Source of the DNA: Dichetophora obliterata
Lineage: Eukaryota > Arthropoda > Insecta > Diptera > Sciomyzidae
Direction: 5' to 3'
DNA length: 64,000 bases
Assembly: GCA_963920525.1 (NCBI GenBank)
Contig: OY986438.1
Span: 92,727,557-92,791,556 of the forward strand
Under the pieces are notes generated by a model. The model ran no database searches, had not been told where the DNA came from, and saw only the letters and a list, made by a program, of their open reading frames with translations. Each line of letters opens with the position of its first letter. The first letter of the stretch is position 1. Below, in pieces: positions 33,946 to 44,524 of this stretch. The position numbers and the translations under genes are program-made.

Positions 33946-36454
33946 TTACGCAAAAATGTATAAAGTATTTGGCAATAAAGTGCTCACACTGGTACCTTTT
34001 CAAACTATTTTTTGCAAAAATATTGCTAATAATATTTTGATATGGGCTTGTGAATTAAAAAACATATTGAGTAGTTTTTTATTGTACATTATTTCAAAAT
34101 TTTGAGAAAACGTAAAACCAATATAAACTTCCCGGACATAAAATTTTTAAATGCCGATACACGTTAAAGTTCCTTTTTCTGCTCCACCAGACTCCTTTCA
34201 TCAAAGTCTGTAATTATTTTTGTTGTACTATGTAACATAATAAGTAACATAAGCTCTAACGATATAGCCAGGCTTATGTCTCTTAACGCATCACCGCCAC
34301 ATAGACTTGACATAAAAATATGTACATATGTAAGTACATACGTCCTTAGTATAAGGATTCAGCACAAAAACTCTGCACAAGTTGGCTCATCATCATTATT
34401 TTGTTATATCTACTTATGGGACAACAATAAAATAAAAATAAAAAATATTAATATAAAATCTTGTGTGTTTGTCTGTTTCAGGAACAAAGGAACAAAGTTC
34501 TATAGTTGCTTGAGCATATGGAAAAGTTTCAACAAGGGGATTATCCTTATTCTTCTAAATGCTCACACCGAAACACAAACACACAGACACCACAAACACA
34601 CTCTCACAAACAGACACACACTGAGGCATAATCATATCCACATGCTGGTATAATCAGACAGATTCCGGTTCCAAAGCCACTCATCCATTGAAATGTGTAG
34701 GTTTATGTATGTCGGTGTCCCACACAAAATAGGGCCAAAGCAAAGCAAGTGAGCCAGCGTCTTGATTGGCAGGAGACGAGAGTGTTTCGAAAACTTTTCG
34801 GCAAAAGTAAAAATTAAAACAAGACAAAAATCACAGCCAAAATGAAATAGGAACCACAACGAACAGTGTAAGAGGCGCTGAAAAACTATTGTGTGGCGAG
34901 AGTCCTCTCCTCATTGCACTCTGGATTTCCTCAGGACTTTGGATATGTTATAGTGCCAGAGAAAAAGTTCAAGTGGGGAAAACTTTTACTTTTGAACTCA
35001 AAGAATGCTCGACAGCTGTCGTTGGGGTTGTTGGTGTGGTTGTTGTTCTTGTTACTGTGATTGTGTCCGAAAGATGGCTGTTTTTGCCTTTCCTTGTCTT
35101 GTCCTTCAACTCAGTGCTGATTACATTCATTGTAAATCCCTTTTTCATTTTTACTTAACTGCTCTTAATCGCCAATGGTTCTCCACACAAGATCAACTAG
35201 AATATAAAGGGGCGCAAGTGTGGCTCTTAAGCAATTTCAATCTACTTGAAACAAACCGATTTTATCAAATTTGGTCAGTATCTTTCTATGCTTAACTTTT
35301 TGAAGTCTTAATTGAATTAATTCTTATCCAAAATGGAACTTAAGTGCATGCAAGAGAACTCCTTCCAAGTATTGTTCTCAATTTAAGAAATTTTTCCTCA
35401 TAGATCTTTTGTTTAAAATTAACGCCAAAAAACTTAAATAAGACCCAGTTTAAATTAAGCTAAGGTTGTGAGAAAAATTGTTTTTTGATTGCTTGAAGAT
35501 CTTAACTTGAACATACATTAGTAACCGTAGCAAAAGAAAAAAATTCAATCAATGTTATTATGCCTTCATCTGCTCTCGATAGCGGTTTACCAAACACGAA
35601 AAGGGTTTTCTCGACCTTACATCGGAGGCTTGATCTCCCTTTTCGACGTCGACTCTCGAGTTTTTTCATTATACTATGTGCAAGACCCAGCCAGCATTTA
35701 TATCCTGAACTACGCCTAAGTCGTCGTATAATACAGTTTGTGGATCATATCGTGGAGCAATAGGCATCGCCAACCAGTGTTGTCATATTTTTGTGAGTAA
35801 AAAAGTCATTGTTTGATTCAAAATACGTCAAAATACGTCAATATCAAATATTTTCGAAAAAACATACGTTTTTATAAGCATTTATTAATGCATAGTAATT
35901 ACAAAACCATGTATATTATAAAATAGTATTCCATATGAGACAGTTTTTAGTGGAGAAGTTAAAAGTTTTTATAATAATTTTAATTAATTTTAAAGGCCTT
36001 TTTTTAAAAAACCCTAAACTAATGCTCGCTTCCTTCAGTCTTGAGTTCTTCTATATTATTACAAAAATATATCATTACCTATTTTTGATTTTGAAAATTC
36101 AGAGTACTTTTACATACTTCTACTATATGCCAAAAAAATGTATTCTTGGTTCTACAGAATATTAAAAAATATGACATTTATATTTTTATAAAATTAATGT
36201 TTAAATACTTTTACAAGCCAAATATTTCTGGCCCGCTTTCAACACCTCAAAGCAATTAATATTACTCATACGCTTAGATAATCTAATTTTTTCGATACAA
36301 CTTATGCTGACTTTAAGCTACACTTTTTGTAAGACTCACTCGGTCCATTTGTTCAGCAAAGTTCAGTAAATAAAAAGCTTATAACATTCTGCATCTCATA
36401 AACTAATATTAATTGAAAATGGTTACAGATTGAAGGAAATGCCAAATTTGAAGC
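33946..36454. other. 2.5 kb without a supported gene
   Basis: Contains a CA/ACACAC-rich stretch (34564-34625) that gives spurious open frames on the plus strand, and a less AT-rich stretch at 34640-35200. I found no domain, convincing exon or repeat ends. Confidence 0.45.
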
Positions 36455-36462
36455 ATCTAAAC

Positions 36463-38995
36463 CAGTAGTTCTCAACAGTTTTTGGTCGCGCCTCCCATTC
36501 CATATTCACATCAAGCTTGCGCCCCCCCCCCCAAAAAAATTATTTTTTCAATTCAAAAATAGGTTTATTTTTTAAAATAAGTAATGTTATACAATAAAAA
36601 TTAGAATTAAATGCATTTTAAATGTACTATACTTCAAATAATAGAATTAAAATATAATAAAATTATATTATATATATGAGATCATTGCGTTTTTATTAAA
36701 CCTTGTTCAGTTAACTTTTTAAAAAATATTCATGACATTAAAATAATATAAAATATAAGGTACAAAAATTTATAGTAATGAAAAAAAAAGCTTTATAAAA
36801 TAATTTATAGATAAAAATAATGTGATTGCTGACAAGTCTTTTGACCAACTGTTTTTTTATATTTGGACTTGACTTAGTGAGTGCACACCTGAGATCGTTT
36901 TCAACATTAAGTCTTGACCTATTTTTTGTTTTTATATTTATTAAAGCCGAGAAGCTTGACTCGCACAAATATGTGGAGGAAAACTGCAGTAACATACGTA
37001 ATGCCTCTGCACTAACCAGAGGATAAATTAATTGGTATTTTATCCAAAACTGCTCACAACTTAAAACAGAAAACTGCATTTTGGCACATGAATCACACTT
37101 CAGCTCTAATGCCTCTTCTTGAATGTTTTCAGGAAGTAAGATAGCATCAATAGTAAAAGGGTCACGAACTAGCTTTGCTTTCCAGTTTTCTGATGAAATA
37201 TCAGGAAAATAACGCTCAAATTCCCCATACAGAGAGTCAAGGTGGGAAATCAGAAGATTTTTATGCTGCAAATTATAAATTTGTTGGTCCATCAAAAGTT
37301 CGTTGAGGCGAGGAAAAGCTGAATAACTTGCATCTGCTCCCTGAAGACGCCGCTTCCATACTAAAATTTTTTCAAGAAAAGCATTAATTACGTCATTAGC
37401 ATTCAAAATATTAGTATTTGCGCCTTGTAACTTCAAATTCAAGTTATTTAACGCTTCAAAATGGTCAGAAAGGTAAGCCAAATAAAAACAAAAATTATTC
37501 GAAACAAAAGAGTCGTAAAGGTCTTTTTTGCCTTCGTTATGCAGAAAGGTTTCCACTTCGTTCCTTAGCTCATAAAGTTTAGCCAGCATGTTTCCCTTAG
37601 AAAGCCAACGAACTTCGGTGTGAAAAAGTAAAGAGTGATGATTGGCGTTAAGCTCACTGCAAAGACATTCAAAAAGTCTTGTTCTTAATGCACTTGATTT
37701 AACAAAATTAACAACATCTATTGCAACTTTCATTGCATTCTTAAGTTCATATGGCAATGTTTTGGCAGCCAGGGCTTGTCGGTGTATTAAGCAGTGAGAA
37801 CCAATTATATCCACGTTCCTTTCTTTGGCTAATGCTATAAATCCACATCGTGAACCTATCATGGCAGGTGCCCCATCAGTACATATTCCAACCACTTTTT
37901 GCCAAGGCAGTGAGTTTTCATCCATGAAGTTGCAAAGAGCTGCAAAAATGTCTGCACCTTTTGATGTTGTTTGAAGAGCCTTACAAAACATCAACTCTTC
38001 TAAAATTTTATCATCCCCAATAAACCGGCAATAAAATAAGAGTTGGCTGCATTGCGAAATATCTGTAGTTTCATCACACTGCAAAGCAAAAAATGAACAT
38101 GTTTTTAGCTTTTCTATCAGCTGCTTCCTTAAATCTGCAGCCATGTCATCAATTCTTCGTTTTACGGTGTCATTGGACAAAGAAATTTGGCTTACCTTTT
38201 GGTAGCTGTCTTCGCCAAGCAAAATTTTCGCCACAGCAAGTAGGGATGGCTTAACTAAAGTTTCACCGATCGTGTGCGCCTTCTTATTTTTTGCGATCAA
38301 AAGGGACAGCTCGTAGGAAGCCTCTACTGCCTTTTCGGCATTCAACTTGAAGCATCTGGCTGAATCTAATCTTATTCGTTTTAATGAAACTTGTTTTGCA
38401 GCAAAAAAGCTCTTCTTTTTATCCTTAAGTTCGGGGTGCTTTGAAAGCAAGTGCCGCTGCAATCGGCTTGGTCGCATAGCGTCATTGCTCAAAACTTGGT
38501 GACAAATTACACATTGTGGCTGGGAAACACCATTTCTTTCAGATGATGAGAATCCATATGTAAGATATTCCTCGTTATAAAGTTGCTTTTTACCACTTTT
38601 ATCCGACATTTTAATTTTTAAGCAGACCTTTACTTCCACTGACCAAATATTTTACAAGAATAGAATACAAGAACAGCAAAAACAGTGTTGCACTGACTAA
38701 TAAAGCAATGAAATAAGCAGGGGGCGTTCAGTGCTTTAAGCGGACCACACACAGGCGGACATGTTCGTCAACTTGGTTGGTTGGTTGGTTGTATGTGGCT
38801 AAACAAAAACCGGGTACACGTACATGTTGTGGGATATGGTCGTTCGTGTATGGGCGCTTTTACAATCAGTACTCTGCAACTTTAAGCAATACTTGAATTT
38901 TTATTTGAATAACATTTTTCAAATTTTTACGCGCCCCCCCTGGAAACTGCTCAGGCCACCCAGGGGGGGCGCGCCCCACCAGTTGAGAACCGCTG
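36463..38995 (-). mobile_element. Complete hAT element, 2,533 bp
   Basis: The left end CAGTAGTTCTCAAC and inverted right end CAGCGGTTCTCAAC are hAT (Charlie/ZBED-like) termini. ATCTAAAC occurs exactly on both sides (36455-36462 and 38996-39003), an 8-bp duplication. The interior is almost filled by one intact transposase gene, with CG-rich GCGCCCCCCC tracts inside each end. A complete copy with perfect target duplications and an open gene suggests a young insertion. Confidence 0.96.
36738..38639 (-). CDS. hAT transposase, BED finger, intact 633 codons
   Basis: DNA transposase of the hAT superfamily, related to the domesticated ZBED5/FAM200-type proteins; it would act in the nucleus on the element ends. 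In order: a BED zinc finger (C43, C46, H63, H68 in PQCVICHQVLS...RLQRHLLSKH), the RNase-H-like core with D189 (LQCDETTDIS) and D255 (GICTDGAPAM), C283/H286 in SHCLIHRQAL, a long helical insertion, then E560 in SSTYLCESSFS leading into the C-terminal dimerisation region. All three catalytic acids are present and no stop or frameshift interrupts them. A second in-frame ATG at codon 11 (38609) precedes MSDKSGKK and may be the true start, since family proteins I know begin just there. The last 25 or so hydrophobic residues, after RLVSNH, look like readthrough beyond the usual end, hinting at a lost original stop. Confidence 0.95.
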   Translation of the reverse strand: MEVKVCLKIKMSDKSGKKQLYNEEYLTYGFSSSERNGVSQPQCVICHQVLSNDAMRPSRLQRHLLSKHPELKDKKKSFFAAKQVSLKRIRLDSARCFKLNAEKAVEASYELSLLIAKNKKAHTIGETLVKPSLLAVAKILLGEDSYQKVSQISLSNDTVKRRIDDMAADLRKQLIEKLKTCSFFALQCDETTDISQCSQLLFYCRFIGDDKILEELMFCKALQTTSKGADIFAALCNFMDENSLPWQKVVGICTDGAPAMIGSRCGFIALAKERNVDIIGSHCLIHRQALAAKTLPYELKNAMKVAIDVVNFVKSSALRTRLFECLCSELNANHHSLLFHTEVRWLSKGNMLAKLYELRNEVETFLHNEGKKDLYDSFVSNNFCFYLAYLSDHFEALNNLNLKLQGANTNILNANDVINAFLEKILVWKRRLQGADASYSAFPRLNELLMDQQIYNLQHKNLLISHLDSLYGEFERYFPDISSENWKAKLVRDPFTIDAILLPENIQEEALELKCDSCAKMQFSVLSCEQFWIKYQLIYPLVSAEALRMLLQFSSTYLCESSFSALINIKTKNRSRLNVENDLRCALTKSSPNIKKQLVKRLVSNHIIFIYKLFYKAFFFITINFCTLYFILF

Positions 38996-39301
38996 ATCTA
39001 AACCATTATAAAACTCATACAAAAATTTGGTCCTTTATTGCTTACTTTAGCCAACCAGAAATTATGCACATTTTTATATTTGTATGAGATTTCGAAAAGT
39101 AAAGATGCTAAGGAGCCAACAAATCAGATAATTTATGTTCGATTTAAATGAAAAAAGTTTTCATGGTTAATATCAGCATAAGGTCCTAAATTTTTCACCT
39201 ATCTCAATTTTTTTTGGTTTTTAATCTAAATTTAATATCTAAACTATTTTTTTAGGTTTTTAATTTTTTCTTAGACTTATTCTAATTTTTTTTTTATTAT
39301 G

Positions 39302-40457
39302 CTAGCGGGCCCGACAGACGTTGTCCTGCCCCAATTCAACTAATTTCTTTGCGATCATTTTCATTTTGTGAATTTTTGAAAAGTATGGAAGTGTCCAAAG
39401 AACGAGCCATTCGAGCCACATTTGTCACACGTTTCTTTTTGAAGCTTCCATTCGTAACTATCTTAAATAAAGCATTTTTATTTAATTGTAGGTTGTAAAA
39501 GAGGGTGTGGCTATTTTTTTGCTAACCGATATATTAACCTTAATAACATATGTTGTATATTTGGTGACCCAAGGTGTTTCCGTTCTTGAGATGTTAAGAG
39601 ACACGATTGTATACATATAGAAGGGTGGTAAGAGTTGGCGTGGAAACATATAAGTATAAAGTGACCACCACTTGGTGTTATAGCGCATATACACCAAGTT
39701 TCAGTATAAAAACATGTACAACTCAAGAATTATGTTTTGTACCTGAAACACACAAAAAGTTTGGTACTTATTTTATTTTTTGGTGAAATAGAAAAAAAAT
39801 TCATCAAAAATTAAAGTGCTGGCTTTGAAAGTGAATAACTCTATCATGCTACAAAGGATTGAATTTATTTTTTTATTTTTTTTTTAAATTTTGATTAATT
39901 ATCCATCCAATCTTGTTTCATATTTTTCATTTTCGTTTCACTTCTAATTTTTATAATTTACCAAAAACAACCTTAACAACTTTATTTATTTCGCGAAAAA
40001 CTTTGATAAAAATATTTGTTGTTGAAAAAATATTCAAAACCAAAAATGGCCTTTTCAATGTTCTTTCATATGGTATGCATAAATGTAAGGTTTACTTAAA
40101 GTTTCTTTCGTAAAAATTTAAAATCGTTTTATACGATCGAAGAATCAAGCCTATCATAAAAATTGAAGATTTTTTTTTGTTTATGTATTTTGTATTTTTG
40201 TAAATTTTTTTGCATAAAAAGTAATGGTGTAATGAAAGAATCATGACAGTTTCTTAATTCGTTTCTGAGTTATACTCTCAAATACCCCTTTAAATACTGC
40301 TACTGCAATAACAGCGCAACCTACCGGGTCAAACTTTATATTTAAATCATCTACAGACCCAGCTGCACATACACACCAAATTTCATCAAAACCGGTCCAG
40401 CTGTTTAGGAGGAGCTCAGTAACAAAGACATGTACAGAAGAATTTTATGTATAAAGA
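39302..40457 (-). mobile_element. Helitron-like element, second family
   Basis: On the minus strand the 5' end reads A|TCTTTATACATAAAATTCTT at 40457 and is followed by a conserved AGCTCCTCCTAAACAGCTGG block, the counterpart of the CTCCTCCGAAACGGCTTGAC block at 43.07 kb. The 3' side ends near 39302 with GACAACGTCTGTCGGGCCC followed by GCTAG. The interior carries the same AGAGGGTGTGGC and AGTTGGCGTGG style as other members. End positions are approximate. Confidence 0.45.
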
Positions 40458-40490
40458 TATAGCCAGGCAGACGTTGTCCTGCCATCGCCT
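40458..40490 (-). repeat. 3' end of an adjoining Helitron-like copy
   Basis: GGCAGGACAACGTCTGCCTG (minus strand) is the same terminal word as at 39302-39330. Here it runs directly into the 5' end of the neighbouring copy at 40457, a head-to-tail junction. Confidence 0.5.
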
Positions 40491-40539
40491 TACTGCCATA
40501 TACGAATATTCAGCTAAATTCAAGTTAAATAAAAAATGT

Positions 40540-40797
40540 TCTGACTAGTTCGTGATTTGAACACACGTCCTCTGATGTGCTGGACCAATACCTTATCCGC
40601 TCATCCAACTCAGTTGGTAATATAGTTTCACTTATTTTGCATTACTATGAATGCAAGTAAGTTATTTTCAGGAACGTGGATTTGAGACCCAACTAAATTA
40701 AACTAATGTTTGGATTAAAAAGTAGTACTTTTTGGCTTAAAAATTCCTTTAAACCAAAGTTTGGATAAAAAAGTAGTCCAAAATTTTTAACCGTGTA
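40540..40797 (-). mobile_element. CACGGTTAAA-family fragment with tRNA-like module
   Basis: On the minus strand it starts CACGGTTAAAAATTTTGGAC at 40797, continues through the TAATCCAAAC subterminal text and the GGGTCTCAAATCCACG block, and ends in a tRNA-like module (40612-40540: GAGCGGATAAGGTATT, then GTGTTCAAATC). It is the third copy of the family, truncated after the module. Confidence 0.65.
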
Positions 40798-41180
40798 CAG
40801 CCTTTAGGATTATAAACCCTGTCAGATTTGGTCGGAGTTGGTATGCTTGGGCTGACGTCATCCGCTCGGCCAAATATAGAAGTCGACACCTCCAGTCGAG
40901 TTACGAACTATCCAGCCTAGAATCCCTTGCATAGCTCTTACGTGTTCGTGAACCCCCTCTCGACCAACATTTAGAGAATGCGGAAGACGTCACTCGGCTG
41001 AGTCACCATCTCCTGCTCTTGAATGATACCATTTAGTAGGGTATTGCGTCATTAGTACGGCGTGTTAGTTAATCAGAATTGGAAAGAATATAGTTCACGG
41101 CCAAATCCTAAATATAGATACAGTGAATTCAACAATAACTATTAGTCTGTAAGATTATAAACAATAGTATAAAATATATG
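40798..41180. other. Unassigned DNA
   Basis: About 380 bp, less AT-rich than its surroundings in part (40840-41000). No open frame or motif recognised. Confidence 0.35.
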
Positions 41181-41526
41181 GGTCAGTTGTAACGACCTTA
41201 TTTTCGGCCGAGGATGCGCTCGCCAGATCCAGGGTTTATTGCAATTATTTGTTCAGTCTGTACTCAGACACCGAATCAAAACGCCATTAATCTCTGAATT
41301 CAATAATTTTTTTTTATTTAACCAGCTAATGTGCTCTAATCGACTAATCTATGCATTTACAATATTTACATATGTATATATAAGCTGGTTAAATAAAGAA
41401 ATATTGAATTCAGAAACCAATGGCGTTTTGATTCGGTGTCTGAGTACAGACAGAACTAATAATTGCAACAAACCCTGGATCTGGCGAGCGCATCCTCGGC
41501 CGAAAATAAGGTCGTTACAACTGACC
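41181..41526. mobile_element. 346-bp near-perfect palindrome (foldback MITE)
   Basis: The left arm begins GGTCAGTTGTAACGACCTTA and the right arm is its near-exact inverse, with about 150 bp per arm including CGAGGATGCGCTCGCCAGAT and GATTCGGTGTCTGAGTACAG, meeting near 41355. TG follows each end, so any duplication would be 2 bp. The 96-codon frame at 41239-41529 is arm sequence. A transcript across it would form a long double-stranded hairpin. Confidence 0.85.
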
Positions 41527-41539
41527 TGACGGTATAGTT

Positions 41540-42560
41540 CGAACTATTTTTGTGAAGTGCTTTTATTGATCTTTTGAAAAAAGAAAGATTTGAATGAAAT
41601 GTATTTCTTAACAGCGGAGATACTTGCTTCGAAAGTCAAAACATTGATTTTCATGTCGTCTTTTTTTACATCGTTACCTTATGTTATATGAAAAAGTCGT
41701 TGTACTAAAAATTTATACAATTTTGAAGATATGTGAGTGTTTTTGTGCAAAATAACAGAACATTTTTAAAATTAAATTGACAAAAAAATTCCTATAGTAA
41801 AAAGTATTATAATAACAAAATAACCATTAGAAGAAAAATGTCGGCGAGAGCGTGGCAAAAACTAAGTAGCTATGTAACAATTTCAGCTAGGATGCACAAA
41901 ATGTGTATACTAAATTTAAGCGAAATCTGTTTAACTTTGTATTAAGTCCAAACAAACAAACAGAAAATGAGTTTTATTACTAAAGATGGTCAATAGTAAT
42001 AAACAAATAGATTTTTAGCCATAAATTTTGATTGGAAACCGATATTGGGGTAATGTTACACATAAATTACATTTGAGACTAAAATTTTTTGTAAAAACAA
42101 CATAGTGGGAAAAAAAAATTCCCCAAAAAAATCAGAGGGGAATCCCCTTGTTGTTTTGTTAAAAAAGCAGTAAAACAATTTTTGCGCATAACTGGAACAA
42201 TTTTTGGAAATTAATGCTATACAATGTGAAAGGTAATCAAAAATTCAAATTTTACTTAAAAGAAGTGAAGATATTTGCATCGAAAGTTAATACTTTTTCG
42301 AGATATGTGAATGTTTTTTTTGTCAAAATAATAGACGTATACAAAAATTAACATATCTAACAAAACTAACATAAGTTGAAAAAGGGCGTTAGGAGCGTGG
42401 TCAAAACAAAGGAAGTCAAAATCTAATCCAGGATGCGTACAATATATTTACGAAGTTTAAGGGAACTCTGTCAAGCCGTTTAGATTTGCATTAAGTTCAT
42501 ATTTGTACTACAGTGATCTCTGTCGTTAAAGATAGATCAAAATAGATAGAGCTTATAGAT
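41540..42560. repeat. Two diverged tandem units, Helitron-style
   Basis: Two units of roughly 500 bp share, in order, GATATTTGC/GATACTTGC followed by TCGAAAGT, then GAGCGTGG, then AGGATGC(A/G), then a TTAAG...CTGT stretch. The style continues in the GGGCGTGGAAAA words at 42700-42910 and in the array from 43.0 kb. Non-coding. Confidence 0.5.
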
Positions 42561-43024
42561 GAATCGTATCTGGAAACACCTATATATTCATTTAATTTAT
42601 AACTGGCGCACTTCCGAAAGGAAGTAAACATAGTGCAACAACGCCTATTTTTAGTACAGCTGCCGAAAGTAACCAAACGAACTAAATTACTAAATTTTAG
42701 TCTAGTACGACCAAAAATGTCTAAATTATAGCTTTTTCATTGATTTGTGGGCGGTAAAAGGGGGCGTGGAAAAATATTTTTAATACATTGCCGACAGAAG
42801 CTATACAAACTAAATTACCAAATTTAAATCTTATACGACTAAAATCGTGTTAAATAAAGCATTTTTTGCATATAGTGGCTGTGAAAAGTAGGCGTGGAAA
42901 ATTTTCAATAGCCTAACAAAATTCAGTTAAAATAAAAAATCGTTTTATACCTTTATTGTCTGAATTGGTACAGTGGTTCTCGTTTGATTGCGGAACATCC
43001 GTACGTGTCACAAAGGCTTTTATA

Positions 43025-43725
43025 TCTAATATATAAAAATTTTGTCTCACGGTGTTTGTTACAGAACTCCTCCGAAACGGCTTGACCGATTTTCATGTAA
43101 TTTTGTATGTATATTGGGTAGATATGAGAATAGGTTGAAAAGCAATTTTCACCCTCCTACCCCCAGTGGGCGTGGCACCTCCCATACAACCCAAATTTGC
43201 GATATCGAATATTTTTGGAGTTATAAGCCGCTTAGCCTCGAAATTCGGTATTCGACCACAATTTACATGTACCGCTTAGCTGATAACATTTTATGGGAGT
43301 TGGACAAGGGGGCGTGGCACCTCCCATACAACCGAAATTTGCGATATCGAATAGCTTTCGATTTATAGGCCGAGTTATAGTACAGCCTCGGAATTCGTTA
43401 TTTGACCACAATTTACACGTGGAGTTTCACTGATAACATTTTATGGTAGTTGGACAAAGAGGCGTGTCACCTTCCATACAACCCAAACTTGCGATATCGA
43501 ATAGTTTTTGAGTTATAGGCCACATAGCCTCGGAATTCAGTATTCGAACTCAATTTACACATGCAGTTTTACTGATAACTTTGTATGTCGTTGGACAAGG
43601 GGCGTGGCACCTCCCATACAACCTAAATTTGAGAAATTCAACAGCTTTGGAGTTATAAGTCGCACAGTCTTGGAATTCAGTATTCGTCCACAATTTACAT
43701 ATACAGTTTCACTGATAATATTTTA
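43025..43725 (+). repeat. Helitron-like element with about 4-5 tandem units
   Basis: It begins A|TCTAATATATAAAAATTTTG at 43025, then CTCCTCCGAAACGGCTTGAC, then tandem units of about 115-140 bp, each with GGCGTG(G/T)CACC, CATACAACC, GCGATATCGAATA and CACTGATAACATTTTA. These are the same units, in opposite orientation, as at 8616-9124. The open frames at 43042-43810 come from the repeats. No Helitron 3' end was found in this orientation. Confidence 0.65.
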
Positions 43726-43726
43726 C

Positions 43727-44420
43727 TCGCGTTTGGCAACGGCGCCGCACAATGGTTTAATCCCATACAAATTTTGGACAAAAATAAAAGGAGTCGTCGT
43801 AGAGCAATAAAATTTGGTGCATAAGTGGGAATTACCTCTATTAGAAGCTATTATTTGAAGAAGAAGAAAAATTTTTGAAATCCGCACACAAACACGCATA
43901 TAACACAACATTTTAAAAAGCTATATTTTTTCGTATTGAAGCTATATCAAAACAACTCACTCAAGGATCTGAAATATATATGTAGATTAAAAAAATTTTG
44001 CCACGCCCACCTCCCATAATTTTTATACGATATTTGCATAGCATTAAGATGGAGTAGTCGTATATCAATAAGATTTGGTATATACATAAGTTAAAATGAA
44101 CTATGTAAGAGCACTTACAAAAAGTTTTGCAAATCCGCTTACAAACACGCCTACCTCCCATATAACACAAAAATTTAAAACGGTATTTTTCTTTTTATTG
44201 AAGCTAAATCAAAACAACTTAATGAAAAGCATAAAATATATGTGTATATTAAAAAAAAAAATTCACACGCCCACCTCCCATATAAAATTAGCATAGCACC
44301 TAAAACTCACGAACGACTAGTCGTCGATCAATTAAATTTTGTATATAAGTTGCAATTAGCCCTATTAGAGCACATGTTAAAATATTTTTTATTGAACCTA
44401 TATTTTACTAAAGCTATGAA
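43727..44420. repeat. Tandem array, about 262-bp unit, about 2.5 copies
   Basis: Successive units share CACGCCCACCTCCCAT (about 44000 and 44265; degenerate near 43745), GTAGTCGTATATCAATA or an equivalent, then AAATCCGC(A/T)(C/T)ACAAACACG. The 60-70 codon frames here are repeat readings. It follows directly on the preceding Helitron-like array and may be part of the same large element. Confidence 0.7.
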
Positions 44421-44524
44421 ATTATTCCTCCTTGAAATGCTAAGTGCCTTTTAACTAAATCATGACCACATTTTTTCAAAACCTCACGTCAAACATTATA
44501 GAAACTATTTTAAAACAAATCCTT

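Noticed and set aside
34276..34653. 125-codon frame on the plus strand
   Set aside because: Its C-terminal third is translation of a CA-rich simple repeat, and the rest has no recognisable domain.
34889..35295. Overlapping hydrophobic and cysteine-rich plus-strand frames
   Set aside because: Two frames over the same GTTGTTG-rich DNA give different composition artefacts; no signal peptide context or homology that I can name.
41239..41529. 96-codon frame
   Set aside because: Lies entirely in the arms of the 346-bp palindrome.
43042..43810. Two 100-108-codon frames with repeated PYN and YSNSIYT text
   Set aside because: Produced by translating the Helitron-like tandem units; the same text appears reversed at 8606-9052.
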